This document shows positions 15,211-24,302 of a DNA stretch of 64,000 nucleotides, one piece after another. Below the pieces are notes generated by a model. The model did not search any database. It was not told the origin of the DNA and was given only the letters and a program-made list of their open reading frames with translations. The position numbers and the translations under genes were made by a program. The number at the start of each line of letters is the position of its first letter. Within the stretch, counting starts at the first letter, position 1. This DNA is from Lysobacterales bacterium 63-13 (lineage in GTDB: Bacteria; Pseudomonadota; Gammaproteobacteria; Xanthomonadales; Rhodanobacteraceae), in the NCBI GenBank assembly GCA_001899855.1, contig MKWR01000029.1, positions 141,212 through 205,211 on the forward strand, in the 5' to 3' direction.

Positions 15211-18200
15211 CTATTTCTCGAAACGATAGTTGATGCCGGCGCGGCTGCCGGTGGTCGCGTTTTGCGCCTCGAAGTTCCAGCGCTGGCTGAACAGGTAGCG
15301 CAGGGTGACCACCTCGCCGGGGTCGAAGACGCCGACGCCGTAACTCAGATAGAGTTTGGGAGAAAGATACTTTCCGACGGTGAACGCCGCACCGCCGAGG
15401 GCATCGTTGTCGGCGACGCCGATGTCATCGATGCCCATCTTGCTGCCGATGCTCTTCGCCAGCAGGTCGCCGCCGGCGGTGCCGAGTGCGCGCGCGGCGG
15501 TGCCGAGCATGTCGCCCTCGCCACTTTTCAGCGCCGACAGCGGCTTGCCGGTGACTAGGTAGGAAAGCGCCTCGGATTGCTCCATGGCCGGATCGGCAAA
15601 CACGGTCAGCACCGGAATCTGCGCGGTGCCGCGCACGATCAATCCGGCGGTCACGTTGTCGGCCTTGATCGTGCGTGTCGCGCGGAGGTCGATGCCAGGG
15701 TTGTCGATCGGCGTGCTGGCGAAAAGGATGCGCCCGGTCTCGATCTTCAGATCCTGTCCGTACGCCTTGTAGGTGCCGCCGGCGTTCAGCGTGCCGTTGC
15801 CGGTGGTGGTCCGGCCGGGGCGTTCGATGACGATCAGGTCGCCACTCAGGCTGCCATCAAATCCGTAGCCTGCCAGCTTGACCTGGTCACCGAGCGATAC
15901 CGTCACCGTGGCGGTGACCGGCAACGGTTTGCCCGGTTCGACCTGCTCGGCATCGACGATGACGACATCGGCGGAAGCCGCGCTGGCACCGCCGCCCGGC
16001 AACTTGGCGAGGTCGATATTGGCCGCGGGCAGGACCAGCTTGCCGCTGACGAGGATGCCCTCGCTGCTGCGCTCGATGGCCAGGTCCGGGCTGATCACGA
16101 CACGCGCGGCGGGGATGTCGGCGGCAAGGAATTGCTCGCCCTTGATGCTGATTGTCATCGGCGCGTCGGCAGCCAGCCCGCCTTCACCGGAGATCAGCAG
16201 CTTGCCCTCGCCCGAGTTCAGCGAGCCCTCCAGCACGTAGCGTTGCGCGTCGTTGGCGCGCAGGCTGACCTTGCCTTCCTTGAGCTTGATTCCCGCGGCA
16301 GGGATTTCCGCGGCAAAGCCGTCGAGGTTCAAGGCGCCGTCGAGACGCGGCGCGGACAGCGTTCCGGCAATTGCGTAGTTGGCCGACAGCCTGCCGCCGG
16401 GGTTGGTGACTTCGCTGCTCAGCAATTCGATGAAGGCGAGGCTGTTGAGTTCAAGTGCGAGGTTGCCGTCAAGGACCTGCTGCTCGCCTTCGCCCGGCGT
16501 CATCCTGATGTCGCCGGCAATGCGGCCACCATGATCGAGCGCGGCGCGGACCTGCGCAGTGGTCGCCGAATCATGCAAGGCCGCCTCGATGCTGAAGCCG
16601 GTGTAGCTCAGCAGCGGCTTGTTGTCGCCACCGGCATAGAACACCTCGCCCTTGTCCGATTGCAGGGATGCGTTGCCGCCGAGTGCGCCCTGGCCCTTGC
16701 GCGAAACCGCTCCCGAACCATGGATTTCGCCGCGCAGGCGCACCGGCGACTCCGGCGCGCCGAGACGCACCAGCAAGCGCAAGGGCAGGTGCTCGATGGC
16801 GTAGCTGCCGGCCAGCGAGCCGTCGCTGTCGCTGCTGCCGCCCACGCACAGGCGTGCCGGCACTTCCGGCTCAGGTGCGGCCACCGATTCCGCGGCAACT
16901 TCGCCGGCCTTGAGCGGAATCTTCGGATCGGCGGGGCCAGCGCGTTCCCGCGACGGCGGTTTGCCGACGAGGCAGCTTTGGCTGAGTTCGAAGCGGCTTC
17001 CATCCCAGCTCATTCGTGCCGCCTGATCCAGATCGAGATCCGGAAGATTGCGCCCGGCCGGATTCAGGTGCAGGGTCTTGACCTGGCCGCTCCAGATGCC
17101 GTTCGTGCTGCCGCCGCTCAGCGACACGTCGATGCTTGCCGGCGTGCCTTTCGCGGTCAGGCTGGCCTGGTGGGATTCCTTGTTGCCATCGCCTTCGATG
17201 ACAAGGCTGTCGAAATGCGCATCGCCACGCGCGAGGTTTTCCGCTTTCAGCGTCAGCGCGCCGGCGGGTTTTTCAAGATCGGTGATCTTTGCCACCAGTT
17301 CCATCGATTCGATGCGGACTCCCGCCCAGGCAATCGCGCTGGCGCTGACATCACCATCGACATCGAGCTTCGGCCAGTTGCCACTGACGCGGATCTTGCC
17401 ATTCGCCTTGCCACCTGCATCCGGCAGCCAGTCGCCGAGCGAGGCCACGGCAAAGCGGATCTGCGCATCGGTCTGCGTGCCGCCGCTGCCTTCGACGACA
17501 AGGCGACTGCCACCCGATTGCACATCGAGCGTGCCATCGACGATGTAGCCGGGCTGCAGGTGCAAGTCGGCCGAGCCGCCCAGCGGTTTTCCACGCAGCG
17601 TGCCGCCGACCTTGGCCAGGGTCAGCGTTGCATCGGGACCATCCGCCGTCTGCGTCCCCGCCGTGTCGAGGATGAAATCGATCGCGCCGGGCCAGTCGGC
17701 GAGGAAAGCGCCCGGATCGAGCTTGCTTGCGCTTGCCTTGATGTTCCAGGCCAGCGTCGGTTGCAAGGTGACGCTGCCGCTGGCATCGAGTCCGCCGTCG
17801 GCCTGTTCCAGGCGCACGGTGTTCAGGGTGATTGCATCCGGCGTGCCGCTGATGTCGACATTGATGTCGGCCAGTGCATCGGGCGGGCCAAGGGCCAGCG
17901 AACCCTTCGCCGCGAATTGCGCGGCGCTGCCATTGATCGCCAGGCTGCCATGCGTGGCGAGTGGCTGACCGACCAGGTCAGCGGGCAACTCGATGCCTTG
18001 CCAGTCCGCCTTGAGATCCGCTGCCAGGGGCGAGGCGCCGGTGTCGAGGGTGCCGCTGATATCGAGCGCGCCGGTCGATGCGGGCGAAGTCAGATGCAGC
18101 GTGTCGATGCTGATGATGCCGTTGTTCAAGGCGTAGCGCAGCGGCGCGATTGCCAGCGTGTGCTGGTCGATCCGTGCCGTGGCGCTGACTTCGCCGTTGC

Positions 18201-19098
18201 CGCGATTGCCGCTGCCTTGCAGGTGCACGGCCAGTTGCCCCAGCGTGCTGTCGGGGATGACTGATTTCGCGTCGAAGCCGGGAACGTCGAGGACGAGGTC
18301 CCACGTCGCCTTGGCATCCTGCTCGATGGTGATGGTCGCCGTCGCCGGAGTCGGCCTTGCCAGATGCAATTCAATGCGGGCCTGCTTGCCGTCGCTGCGA
18401 CTGGTGAGCGCGCCGGCAATGTCGGTTTCGCCGGTGCGCCACGAAAACGTGGTTTCACCACTGCCCGAGTAGCCGCCGATGGTTCCCAGGTTGCCGGTCA
18501 GATTGACGCTGCCATCAGGTGAGTGCAGATCCATCTGCTTGACCAGCACGCCAACGCCGGTCCATGCGCCGACCAGGTCGAGACGATCGACCAGCAGGAT
18601 CGGCTTGCCATCACTCTTGATCGTGGCGCGTTGCAGGGCGAGTTTGTTGATGAGGATGTCGATCGGCGCGGTCAGCGAGAACCCGCTGCTGCTGTCTTCG
18701 GGTTTCTCTGCGACCGTGCTCAAGGCGACATCGACATCGTCGGCGAGCACCTCATCCAGCTCGACGCGGCCACCGAGCAGGGCGAGGATGACCGGATCAA
18801 GGCTGATCCGGCCCATGCGCGCATCGATACCGGCGGCGGCATCGGCATAGCGCAGGTCGTCCAGCACGAGCGGGCCGGACAAGCTGCCGCTGCTGTGGCC
18901 GATGACGAGCTTGTCATCGAGGGCGGATTGCACGCGGGCCAGCACGAAGCGGGCGCCGGATTCGCTGTTGAGCGCCCACAGCAGGAGGCCGCCAATGACG
19001 ACGAGCAAGGCCAGCAGGGTCCAGCCGATGCCACGCAGGATTCGACGCCTGACGGGGCGCCTGGTCGGCTTGGCTGCGGCTTGCCCGGCGGCGCTCAC
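15211..19098 (-). CDS. tamB: Translocation and assembly module inner-membrane subunit TamB
   Basis: TamB is an AsmA-like protein spanning the periplasm, which with TamA aids outer-membrane protein assembly and phospholipid transport. The start is the GTG at 19098, which overlaps the tamA stop (GTGA), giving 1295 residues. A single N-terminal signal anchor (RILRGIGWTLLALLVVIGGLLL) is followed by a very long beta-rich groove region. The conserved DUF490/TamB domain fills about the last 350 residues, with signatures such as LAPAANIDLAKLP-like repeats, RGTAQIPVLTVFADPAMEQSEALSYLVTGKPL and the terminal strand NYRFEK. The in-frame extension upstream of 19098 lies inside tamA and lacks any family feature. 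Confidence 0.95.
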   Translation of the reverse strand: MSAAGQAAAKPTRRPVRRRILRGIGWTLLALLVVIGGLLLWALNSESGARFVLARVQSALDDKLVIGHSSGSLSGPLVLDDLRYADAAAGIDARMGRISLDPVILALLGGRVELDEVLADDVDVALSTVAEKPEDSSSGFSLTAPIDILINKLALQRATIKSDGKPILLVDRLDLVGAWTGVGVLVKQMDLHSPDGSVNLTGNLGTIGGYSGSGETTFSWRTGETDIAGALTSRSDGKQARIELHLARPTPATATITIEQDAKATWDLVLDVPGFDAKSVIPDSTLGQLAVHLQGSGNRGNGEVSATARIDQHTLAIAPLRYALNNGIISIDTLHLTSPASTGALDISGTLDTGASPLAADLKADWQGIELPADLVGQPLATHGSLAINGSAAQFAAKGSLALGPPDALADINVDISGTPDAITLNTVRLEQADGGLDASGSVTLQPTLAWNIKASASKLDPGAFLADWPGAIDFILDTAGTQTADGPDATLTLAKVGGTLRGKPLGGSADLHLQPGYIVDGTLDVQSGGSRLVVEGSGGTQTDAQIRFAVASLGDWLPDAGGKANGKIRVSGNWPKLDVDGDVSASAIAWAGVRIESMELVAKITDLEKPAGALTLKAENLARGDAHFDSLVIEGDGNKESHQASLTAKGTPASIDVSLSGGSTNGIWSGQVKTLHLNPAGRNLPDLDLDQAARMSWDGSRFELSQSCLVGKPPSRERAGPADPKIPLKAGEVAAESVAAPEPEVPARLCVGGSSDSDGSLAGSYAIEHLPLRLLVRLGAPESPVRLRGEIHGSGAVSRKGQGALGGNASLQSDKGEVFYAGGDNKPLLSYTGFSIEAALHDSATTAQVRAALDHGGRIAGDIRMTPGEGEQQVLDGNLALELNSLAFIELLSSEVTNPGGRLSANYAIAGTLSAPRLDGALNLDGFAAEIPAAGIKLKEGKVSLRANDAQRYVLEGSLNSGEGKLLISGEGGLAADAPMTISIKGEQFLAADIPAARVVISPDLAIERSSEGILVSGKLVLPAANIDLAKLPGGGASAASADVVIVDAEQVEPGKPLPVTATVTVSLGDQVKLAGYGFDGSLSGDLIVIERPGRTTTGNGTLNAGGTYKAYGQDLKIETGRILFASTPIDNPGIDLRATRTIKADNVTAGLIVRGTAQIPVLTVFADPAMEQSEALSYLVTGKPLSALKSGEGDMLGTAARALGTAGGDLLAKSIGSKMGIDDIGVADNDALGGAAFTVGKYLSPKLYLSYGVGVFDPGEVVTLRYLFSQRWNFEAQNATTGSRAGINYRFEK

Positions 19099-20876
19099 AG
19101 ATCCGGCCCGATGATGATGTGGAGTTCGATGCCGCTGGCGTAGGGATCGCCGATCGGCGTGCCGAGATCGACGCGAACCAGCCCCACCGGCGAGCGCCAG
19201 CGCATGCCGAGGCCGGCACCGATCTTGAGATCGAAATCCTTGCCACTGAAGGCATCGCCGGCATCGACGAATGCGGCCGCGCCCCATTTCGGCGTGAAGT
19301 AGTATTCGTACTCGGCGCTGCCGACAAGGAGTTGCTTGCCACCGATCACCTTGGGTACGGGATTGTCGGCAAATTGCCGGCGTGGGCCGACGGTCTGGAA
19401 TGCATAGCCACGGATCGAGCGATCACCGCCGGCAAAGAAGCGCAACTCGGGCGGCAACTTGTCGAAATCGTCGACCCGGGTATAGCCAAAGGCACCACGG
19501 GCGATGAAGCGGCTGTCATCGCCAATCCCGCGTATCCACTTCGCATCCGCCGTGATCTGGGCAAAGCTGGTGTCGGAAAGCAGGCCCTTCTGGCCGGCGC
19601 GCGCGGCCATCGTCAGCGACCAGCCCTTGCGCGGAAAGTTGAAATCATCGGCACGCTTCCTGGCCAGCACGATTTCCGGGTAGAGCAGGGTGGTGCTTCC
19701 CTTCTGTTCCGCGACCTTGAAATCGCCGGTCAGGAACTGCAGGCCGAGGGTGCGCGTCCAGCCATGCCAGACCTGCGAATCATTCGCTGCCAGGCGCAGG
19801 GTTTTCGATTCGCTGGTCTTGGTGTTTTCGTCGCGATAGGTGATGCCGAAGTTCAAGCTGTGGTTGTTCTTGCCGGGCAGTGGAACCTGGTAGAGGGTCG
19901 ACAAGGTCTTCAGGCGCTGGGCGAGTATGGTCTCGAACTTCATCTTGTGGCCGCGGCGATTGACCCAGCGTCGTTCGATGCCGCCGCGGATGCCGGCGCC
20001 GGTATCGGTGCCGACGAAGACGCCGCCGGTATAGACCGTGCGCTTGGCCGGGGCCAGGGTCACCGCGATTGGCACCGATCCCGCGCTCGCCTTGTCGAGA
20101 TCCGGCTGCACCTGCGAGATGGCGAAATAGTTGGCATCGAACAGGCGCTGCTGCAGGGCCAGCAATTGTGTCTGGTCATAGTAGTCGCCGACCTCCCAGG
20201 GAATGTAGCGCTGCATGAATTCATCAGGAAACTGGCTGCCCTCGAAGCCGGTGTCGGCGAAGCGATAGCGCTGGCCGACTTTCCAGGCGAGCTTGATCGT
20301 CGCCGTGTTCGCCGCGCGTTGCACCTCGACCCGATGCGTGGCCAGCTCGGCATCGAGATAGCCGACGCTGAACAATGCTGCATGGATGGCCGCCTTGCTG
20401 CGCTCGTACTCGGCGTGGTCGAGGCGCTGGCCCTGGCGTGGCGAGAAGGCGGCACGTGCCATGTCGACGGCGCGCAGACCCTCGGTCTCGCCATCGATGT
20501 GGATGTCGACCGCAGTGATCTTGACCGGATCGCCGGGTTTCACGGTGAAGACGGCGCGATAGTCCTCGCCTTCGTTGGCGAGTTCCCCGGCCACGCCGAC
20601 GTTGTAATAGCCGTAGGGTTCGAGGGCGCGCTGGATCTGCCTTTCGGCACGCCGGTAAAGGCGCTGGACCTGGGCGCGACTGACCTCGCGCTTGCTGTAT
20701 TGCTGCAATTCCAGGGCGCCGAGCGCGGCCGCGGACAGTTCGTCGTCAAGTCCATCAAGCTGCACGCGGACATGCGCCGCCAGCGCCGGCAAGGAGGCCG
20801 CCGCAAAGACCAGCGCAACCAGGCCGGTTCGCAACAGAGGCAAACGGCGAGGATGGATTGAGGCGGCAGGGCTCAT
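19095..20876 (-). CDS. tamA: Outer-membrane assembly factor TamA (Omp85/BamA superfamily)
   Basis: The 593-residue protein has a signal peptide (MSPAASIHPRR, hydrophobic core, cleavage after ALA near residue 33). Periplasmic POTRA repeats cover roughly residues 35-270; the segment beginning YSKREVSRAQVQRLYRRAERQIQRALEPYGYY is typical of POTRA1. A 16-strand Omp85 barrel forms the rest, with the lid/strand motif RFFAGGDRSIRGYAFQTVGPR and a C-terminal aromatic-rich strand. It acts in the outer membrane with TamB, whose gene overlaps its stop by 4 nt. It is the first gene of the tam operon; the 106-nt gap upstream separates it from the glucan synthase gene. Confidence 0.95.
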   Translation of the reverse strand: MSPAASIHPRRLPLLRTGLVALVFAAASLPALAAHVRVQLDGLDDELSAAALGALELQQYSKREVSRAQVQRLYRRAERQIQRALEPYGYYNVGVAGELANEGEDYRAVFTVKPGDPVKITAVDIHIDGETEGLRAVDMARAAFSPRQGQRLDHAEYERSKAAIHAALFSVGYLDAELATHRVEVQRAANTATIKLAWKVGQRYRFADTGFEGSQFPDEFMQRYIPWEVGDYYDQTQLLALQQRLFDANYFAISQVQPDLDKASAGSVPIAVTLAPAKRTVYTGGVFVGTDTGAGIRGGIERRWVNRRGHKMKFETILAQRLKTLSTLYQVPLPGKNNHSLNFGITYRDENTKTSESKTLRLAANDSQVWHGWTRTLGLQFLTGDFKVAEQKGSTTLLYPEIVLARKRADDFNFPRKGWSLTMAARAGQKGLLSDTSFAQITADAKWIRGIGDDSRFIARGAFGYTRVDDFDKLPPELRFFAGGDRSIRGYAFQTVGPRRQFADNPVPKVIGGKQLLVGSAEYEYYFTPKWGAAAFVDAGDAFSGKDFDLKIGAGLGMRWRSPVGLVRVDLGTPIGDPYASGIELHIIIGPDL

Positions 20877-20982
20877 GGGCTGTTTTATAGCAGGGCGCGC
20901 GGCAGAGCAATGTTATGCGCGTGTGCCGCGTTCATCCACCGGCCACGATTGCCGTGCCGGCGCACGCGCATGCGCCGTCACT

Positions 20983-23574
20983 TCAGGCTGCCGCTTCACT
21001 CGACTGGTGCGCGATCCATGCGCCGACCAGGGCCGAGGCATAGGGGATCGCCTGCGCCGCGAGGATGCCGATCCACAATTTTCCTTCGATGTAATTGATG
21101 CCGGTGGAATGGATCATGGCGATGATGCTGGCGAGGAGGGCGATGAACATCAGCAGTTCCTCGCGCACCGACGAGAACGCGCTCGGCTTGCCGCCGAGGC
21201 GGCGGCTCTTCGCCGTGCGCACGAACTCGCCCTTCTTCTTCCACAGGCCGAGGAAGATGCCGCGGGCAATGGCGTGGCTGAGGCCCATGCTGGCGATCGA
21301 GGCCATGATCGTGTCGTACCACGAACACGGCACGCGCTTGCGATAGAGGACGATGCCGAAGAACACCTTGCTGATGATGAAGCCGATGATCGGGATGAGG
21401 AACAATTCCATGGGCAAGGTGAAATAGCGCGGCCAGCCGACCATGCCGATGGTCCAGGCGATTGCCATCATGGTGAAGACCAGGTGCAGGGCATCGGCGA
21501 ACCACGAGAACCAGCCGGTGAGGAAGTGGAACTTCTGGCCACGGCTTAGCGGACTGTCCTTGGCCGTCATCCAGCCAAAGCGTGCCTTCATGATCTGCAT
21601 CGCGCCAAACGCCCAGCGGTAGCGCTGCGACTTGTAGGCGGTGAAATCGGCCGGCGTCAGGCCCTTGCCCATCAACTCGTCGACATAGGCCAGCTCGTGG
21701 CCGGCATGCATCAGGCGCAGGCCGAGCTCGGCATCCTCGCAGATCGTCCACTCGGACCACTTGCCGGTGTTGTTGAGCAGATCCTTGCGTACCATGGTCA
21801 TGGTGCCGTGCTGGATGATGGCGTTGCGCTCGTTGCGATGGTGCATGCCGATGCGGAAGAAGCCGTCGTATTCCCATGCGGTCATGCGCCGGAATGGGTC
21901 GGATTCGAAATCGCGATGCGCCTGCGGACATTGCACCACGGCGATCTTCGGATCCTTGAAGTGCCCGGTCAGGGCACTGAGCCAGTCCTCGCGCACGACA
22001 TAGTCGGCATCGACGACGGCAACGATTTCGGCTCGCGGGTCGGTCTGTTCAAGGCCGAAGTTGAGCGCGCCCGCCTTGAAGCCCGGCCACGGGTTGAGGT
22101 GGAAGAAGCGGAATCGCGCGCCGAGTTTCGCGCAGTATTCCTCGACCGGTTTCCACACATCCTCGCGCTTGGTGTTGTTGTCGATGACCAGCACTTCGTA
22201 GTTGGCGTAATCGAGCGCGGCCAGCGAATCAAGCGTGAGGATGACCATCTCCGGCGGCTCGTTGCAGCAGGCCAGGTGGATCGAGACAAACGGCTGTTCG
22301 GCGGCCGGCGAGGGTTGCAGCAGCTCGAAGTGGCGCAGCCATCGCGGTCGCCACAGGACTTCGGTGAATTCGAAACCGTTGATCAGCAGGACGAGGATGA
22401 TGGCGAGCTGGGCCGGCACCAGCAGCAGGAACATGGTCCAGTCCAGCGGGCTCAGGTAGAACGCCAGCGGCACGCTGACCGACCAGACGATGACCGACAC
22501 CGACAACTGGATCAGCCCGAGGAAGAACAGGATGCCGCTCACATAGAAGCGCATGAAGTGCCGGGCGAACCAGAACATCGGCAGCAGCGCCAGCAGGGAT
22601 GCCGCGAGCGCCTTGATCCACCAGGTCGGATCCTCGATGACCTTGCCGGTCAGCGCGAACTTCGGCTCGCGCGCGGCATTGAACATGCCCCAGTAGGCTT
22701 CGACGCGGCCGGCGACGACTTCCTTCCACGGCTGGTCGATCGCTTCCATCACGTAGTAGTCGATGTGCTCGCGTTCGGCGACGTTGAACCACTCGCGCAA
22801 GAACTGCGCTTCGTCCTCGATCGAGGGCTGCGCGTGTTCAAGACGGTCGCCGTTCGACGGCCAGCCCACTTCGCCGATGACCACCGGCTTGCCGGGAAAC
22901 AGTTCCTTGAGCCTCTTGTACTGGCCAAGGGTGAAGTTGATGGCATCCTTGCGCGGGATTTTTTCCCAGTACGGCAGCAGGTGCACGCTGATGAAATCGA
23001 CGTGCTCGGCGAGCTTTGGATTGCGCTCCCAGACATAGAACGGTTCGGCGGTTGAAACCGGGATCTTCAACTGCGCGCGGGCACGATCGATGTAGTTGAT
23101 CAGCTGGTCGATGCTGACATCGCCGCGCAGGATCGTCTCGTTGCCGATCATGGCGCGGGTGATGTTGTCGTGCTTGCGCGAGAGCGCGATCAGCGCCTCC
23201 AGTTCGGCTTCGTTGTTGTGCATGCGCCGGTCGATCCACGCACCCGACATGACCTCCATGTCGTAGAACGCGGCGAGTCGCGGGATCTGCGGACTTTCCA
23301 GCGAGGAATAGGTGCGCAGGCGCTTGGTATGCCGCGACAGCATGCGGATGTCGCTGGCCAGTTCGGACTCGCTGGGGAACAGGCCCTTGGTCGGATCCTG
23401 GTAGCGCTGGAAGGCGTTGTAGGCCATGCCTTCGACGCGGCCGCTCCAGTCATCGATCTGCTTGGGCCGATTGAGGAATGCCCAGAGGGCGAAGTTCAAC
23501 GCGGCGACGATGGCTGCGAACAGCACGGCGCGCCAGAAGGATTTCTTCACCAGATCAGAGCGGGTAGTGAGCAA
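20983..23574 (-). CDS. Membrane beta-1,3-glucosyltransferase with N-terminal GH17-like domain (NdvB-type)
   Basis: The 863-residue protein fuses a periplasm-facing glycoside hydrolase family 17-like domain (about 45-310) to a membrane-embedded GT2 glycosyltransferase (about 425-660). In the first, GNE (Glu146) and VIGEVGWPS (Glu235) match the acid/base and nucleophile of GH17 laminarinases/transglycosylases. In the second, DAD (522-524), ED (613-614) and QRYRW (650-654) are the catalytic motifs of processive GT2 enzymes. Hydrophobic helices lie near 13-33, 325-405 and after 665. This architecture matches Pseudomonas NdvB, which makes cyclic beta-1,3-glucans linked to biofilm tolerance. Chain initiation by GT2 and elongation or cyclisation by GH17 is the likely division of labour. 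Confidence 0.88.
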   Translation of the reverse strand: MLTTRSDLVKKSFWRAVLFAAIVAALNFALWAFLNRPKQIDDWSGRVEGMAYNAFQRYQDPTKGLFPSESELASDIRMLSRHTKRLRTYSSLESPQIPRLAAFYDMEVMSGAWIDRRMHNNEAELEALIALSRKHDNITRAMIGNETILRGDVSIDQLINYIDRARAQLKIPVSTAEPFYVWERNPKLAEHVDFISVHLLPYWEKIPRKDAINFTLGQYKRLKELFPGKPVVIGEVGWPSNGDRLEHAQPSIEDEAQFLREWFNVAEREHIDYYVMEAIDQPWKEVVAGRVEAYWGMFNAAREPKFALTGKVIEDPTWWIKALAASLLALLPMFWFARHFMRFYVSGILFFLGLIQLSVSVIVWSVSVPLAFYLSPLDWTMFLLLVPAQLAIILVLLINGFEFTEVLWRPRWLRHFELLQPSPAAEQPFVSIHLACCNEPPEMVILTLDSLAALDYANYEVLVIDNNTKREDVWKPVEEYCAKLGARFRFFHLNPWPGFKAGALNFGLEQTDPRAEIVAVVDADYVVREDWLSALTGHFKDPKIAVVQCPQAHRDFESDPFRRMTAWEYDGFFRIGMHHRNERNAIIQHGTMTMVRKDLLNNTGKWSEWTICEDAELGLRLMHAGHELAYVDELMGKGLTPADFTAYKSQRYRWAFGAMQIMKARFGWMTAKDSPLSRGQKFHFLTGWFSWFADALHLVFTMMAIAWTIGMVGWPRYFTLPMELFLIPIIGFIISKVFFGIVLYRKRVPCSWYDTIMASIASMGLSHAIARGIFLGLWKKKGEFVRTAKSRRLGGKPSAFSSVREELLMFIALLASIIAMIHSTGINYIEGKLWIGILAAQAIPYASALVGAWIAHQSSEAAA

Positions 23575-23643
23575 GAGGATCCCAAACGGGCGAAGCGCAG
23601 CGCGGCAGCATAGCCGAGCGCGCCGTAGGCCTCAAACGGAAGG

Positions 23644-23817
23644 CGGGGATTGGGGATTCGGGATTGGGGATTCGGAAAGGCCCATTTCGCCACTCGTCGT
23701 CCCGGCGCAGGCTTGGACCCAGTAACTTTTGCTGGGGCGTGAAAGCGCGGCTACCTCAAGGGCGGCCGGCATTCCGGGCTTTTGCGAATCTCAAATCCCG
23801 AATCCCGGCTTTCCAAG
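23644..23817. repeat. Intergenic repeat cluster: 14-nt tandem duplication and inverted partner
   Basis: A 14-nt unit GGATTGGGGATTCG occurs twice in perfect tandem (23647-23674). A related sequence in the opposite orientation lies at 23784-23809 (GCGAATCTCAAATCCCGAATC and onward). Between them is TCGTCCCGGCGCAGGC followed by GGACCCAGTAACTTTT (23696-23729), a type of sequence common in intergenic repeats of Xanthomonadales. The region fills the 256-nt space between the start of the glucan synthase gene and the RNase P RNA gene, and could form a long stem. Confidence 0.6.
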
Positions 23818-23818
23818 C

Positions 23819-23824
23819 TAGAAT
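23819..23824 (+). promoter_or_regulatory. -10 element of the RNase P RNA gene
   Basis: TAGAAT lies 7 nt upstream of the inferred 5' end of rnpB, the expected spacing for a sigma-70 -10 box. No clear -35 hexamer is visible at 16-18 nt; the inverted repeat element occupies that place. Confidence 0.5.
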
Positions 23825-23830
23825 GCGCGC

Positions 23831-24187
23831 TGGAGTCGGCCAGGCAGTCGCGACGTGTTTCGACACGGCGAGGAAAGTCCGGGCTCCGCAGGGCAAGGTG
23901 CCAGGTAACGCCTGGGCGGCGTGAGCCGACGGAAAGTGCAACAGAAAGCAAACCGCCGAACGGCATCGCAAGGTGCGCGTGGCAAGGGTGAAACGGTGTG
24001 GTAAGAGCACACCGCATGCGGGGTCAACGCCGCATGGCACGGCAAACCCCACCTGGAGCAAGACCAAATAGGGGAGCCATGGCGCGGCCCGCGTCGCTCC
24101 CGGGTTGGTTGCTTGAATCCTGCGGCGACGCAGGATCCAGAGGAATGGCTGCCCACGACAAAACCCGGCTTATCGGCCGACTCCTTC
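23831..24187 (+). ncRNA. rnpB: RNase P RNA, bacterial class A
   Basis: This is the catalytic RNA of RNase P, which matures tRNA 5' ends. The 5' strand GGAGTCGGCC (from 23832) pairs with GGCCGACTCC (24175-24184), forming helix P1. Conserved core blocks appear in order: GAGGAAAGTCCGGGCTCC near 23869 (P4 5' strand region), ACAGAAAGCAAACCGCC near 23940, AAGGGTGAAACGGTG followed by GGTAAGAGCACACCGC near 23984-24014, and ACAAAACCCGGCTTAT near 24157 (P4 3' strand and the tRNA-CCA binding area). The length of about 355 nt fits class A. Ends are approximate. Confidence 0.96.
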
Positions 24188-24222
24188 TATCTTCCTTGTT
24201 CCACTGAAACTTCTCGGGCCGG

Positions 24223-24244
24223 GGCGCTGCCGACAGGCAGCGCC
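24223..24244. terminator. Strong hairpin between rnpB and typA
   Basis: The perfect 9-bp stem GGCGCTGCC / GGCAGCGCC with the loop GACA lies 36 nt after rnpB and 58 nt before the stop of convergent typA. A T-rich stretch sits between rnpB and the hairpin, not after it, so it may act in the typA direction or simply insulate the two genes. Confidence 0.5.
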
Positions 24245-24302
24245 GACGTGCCTCACCGTGCCGGGTGATTTGCCGGATCGGCCAGCAGCCGATCCAGGGT
24301 GA

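Noticed and set aside
15577-18264. 895-codon open frame on the plus strand
   Set aside because: It mirrors tamB, whose product has clear family features along its whole length. In high-G+C DNA the antisense frame is often free of stops. The translation has no recognisable domain.
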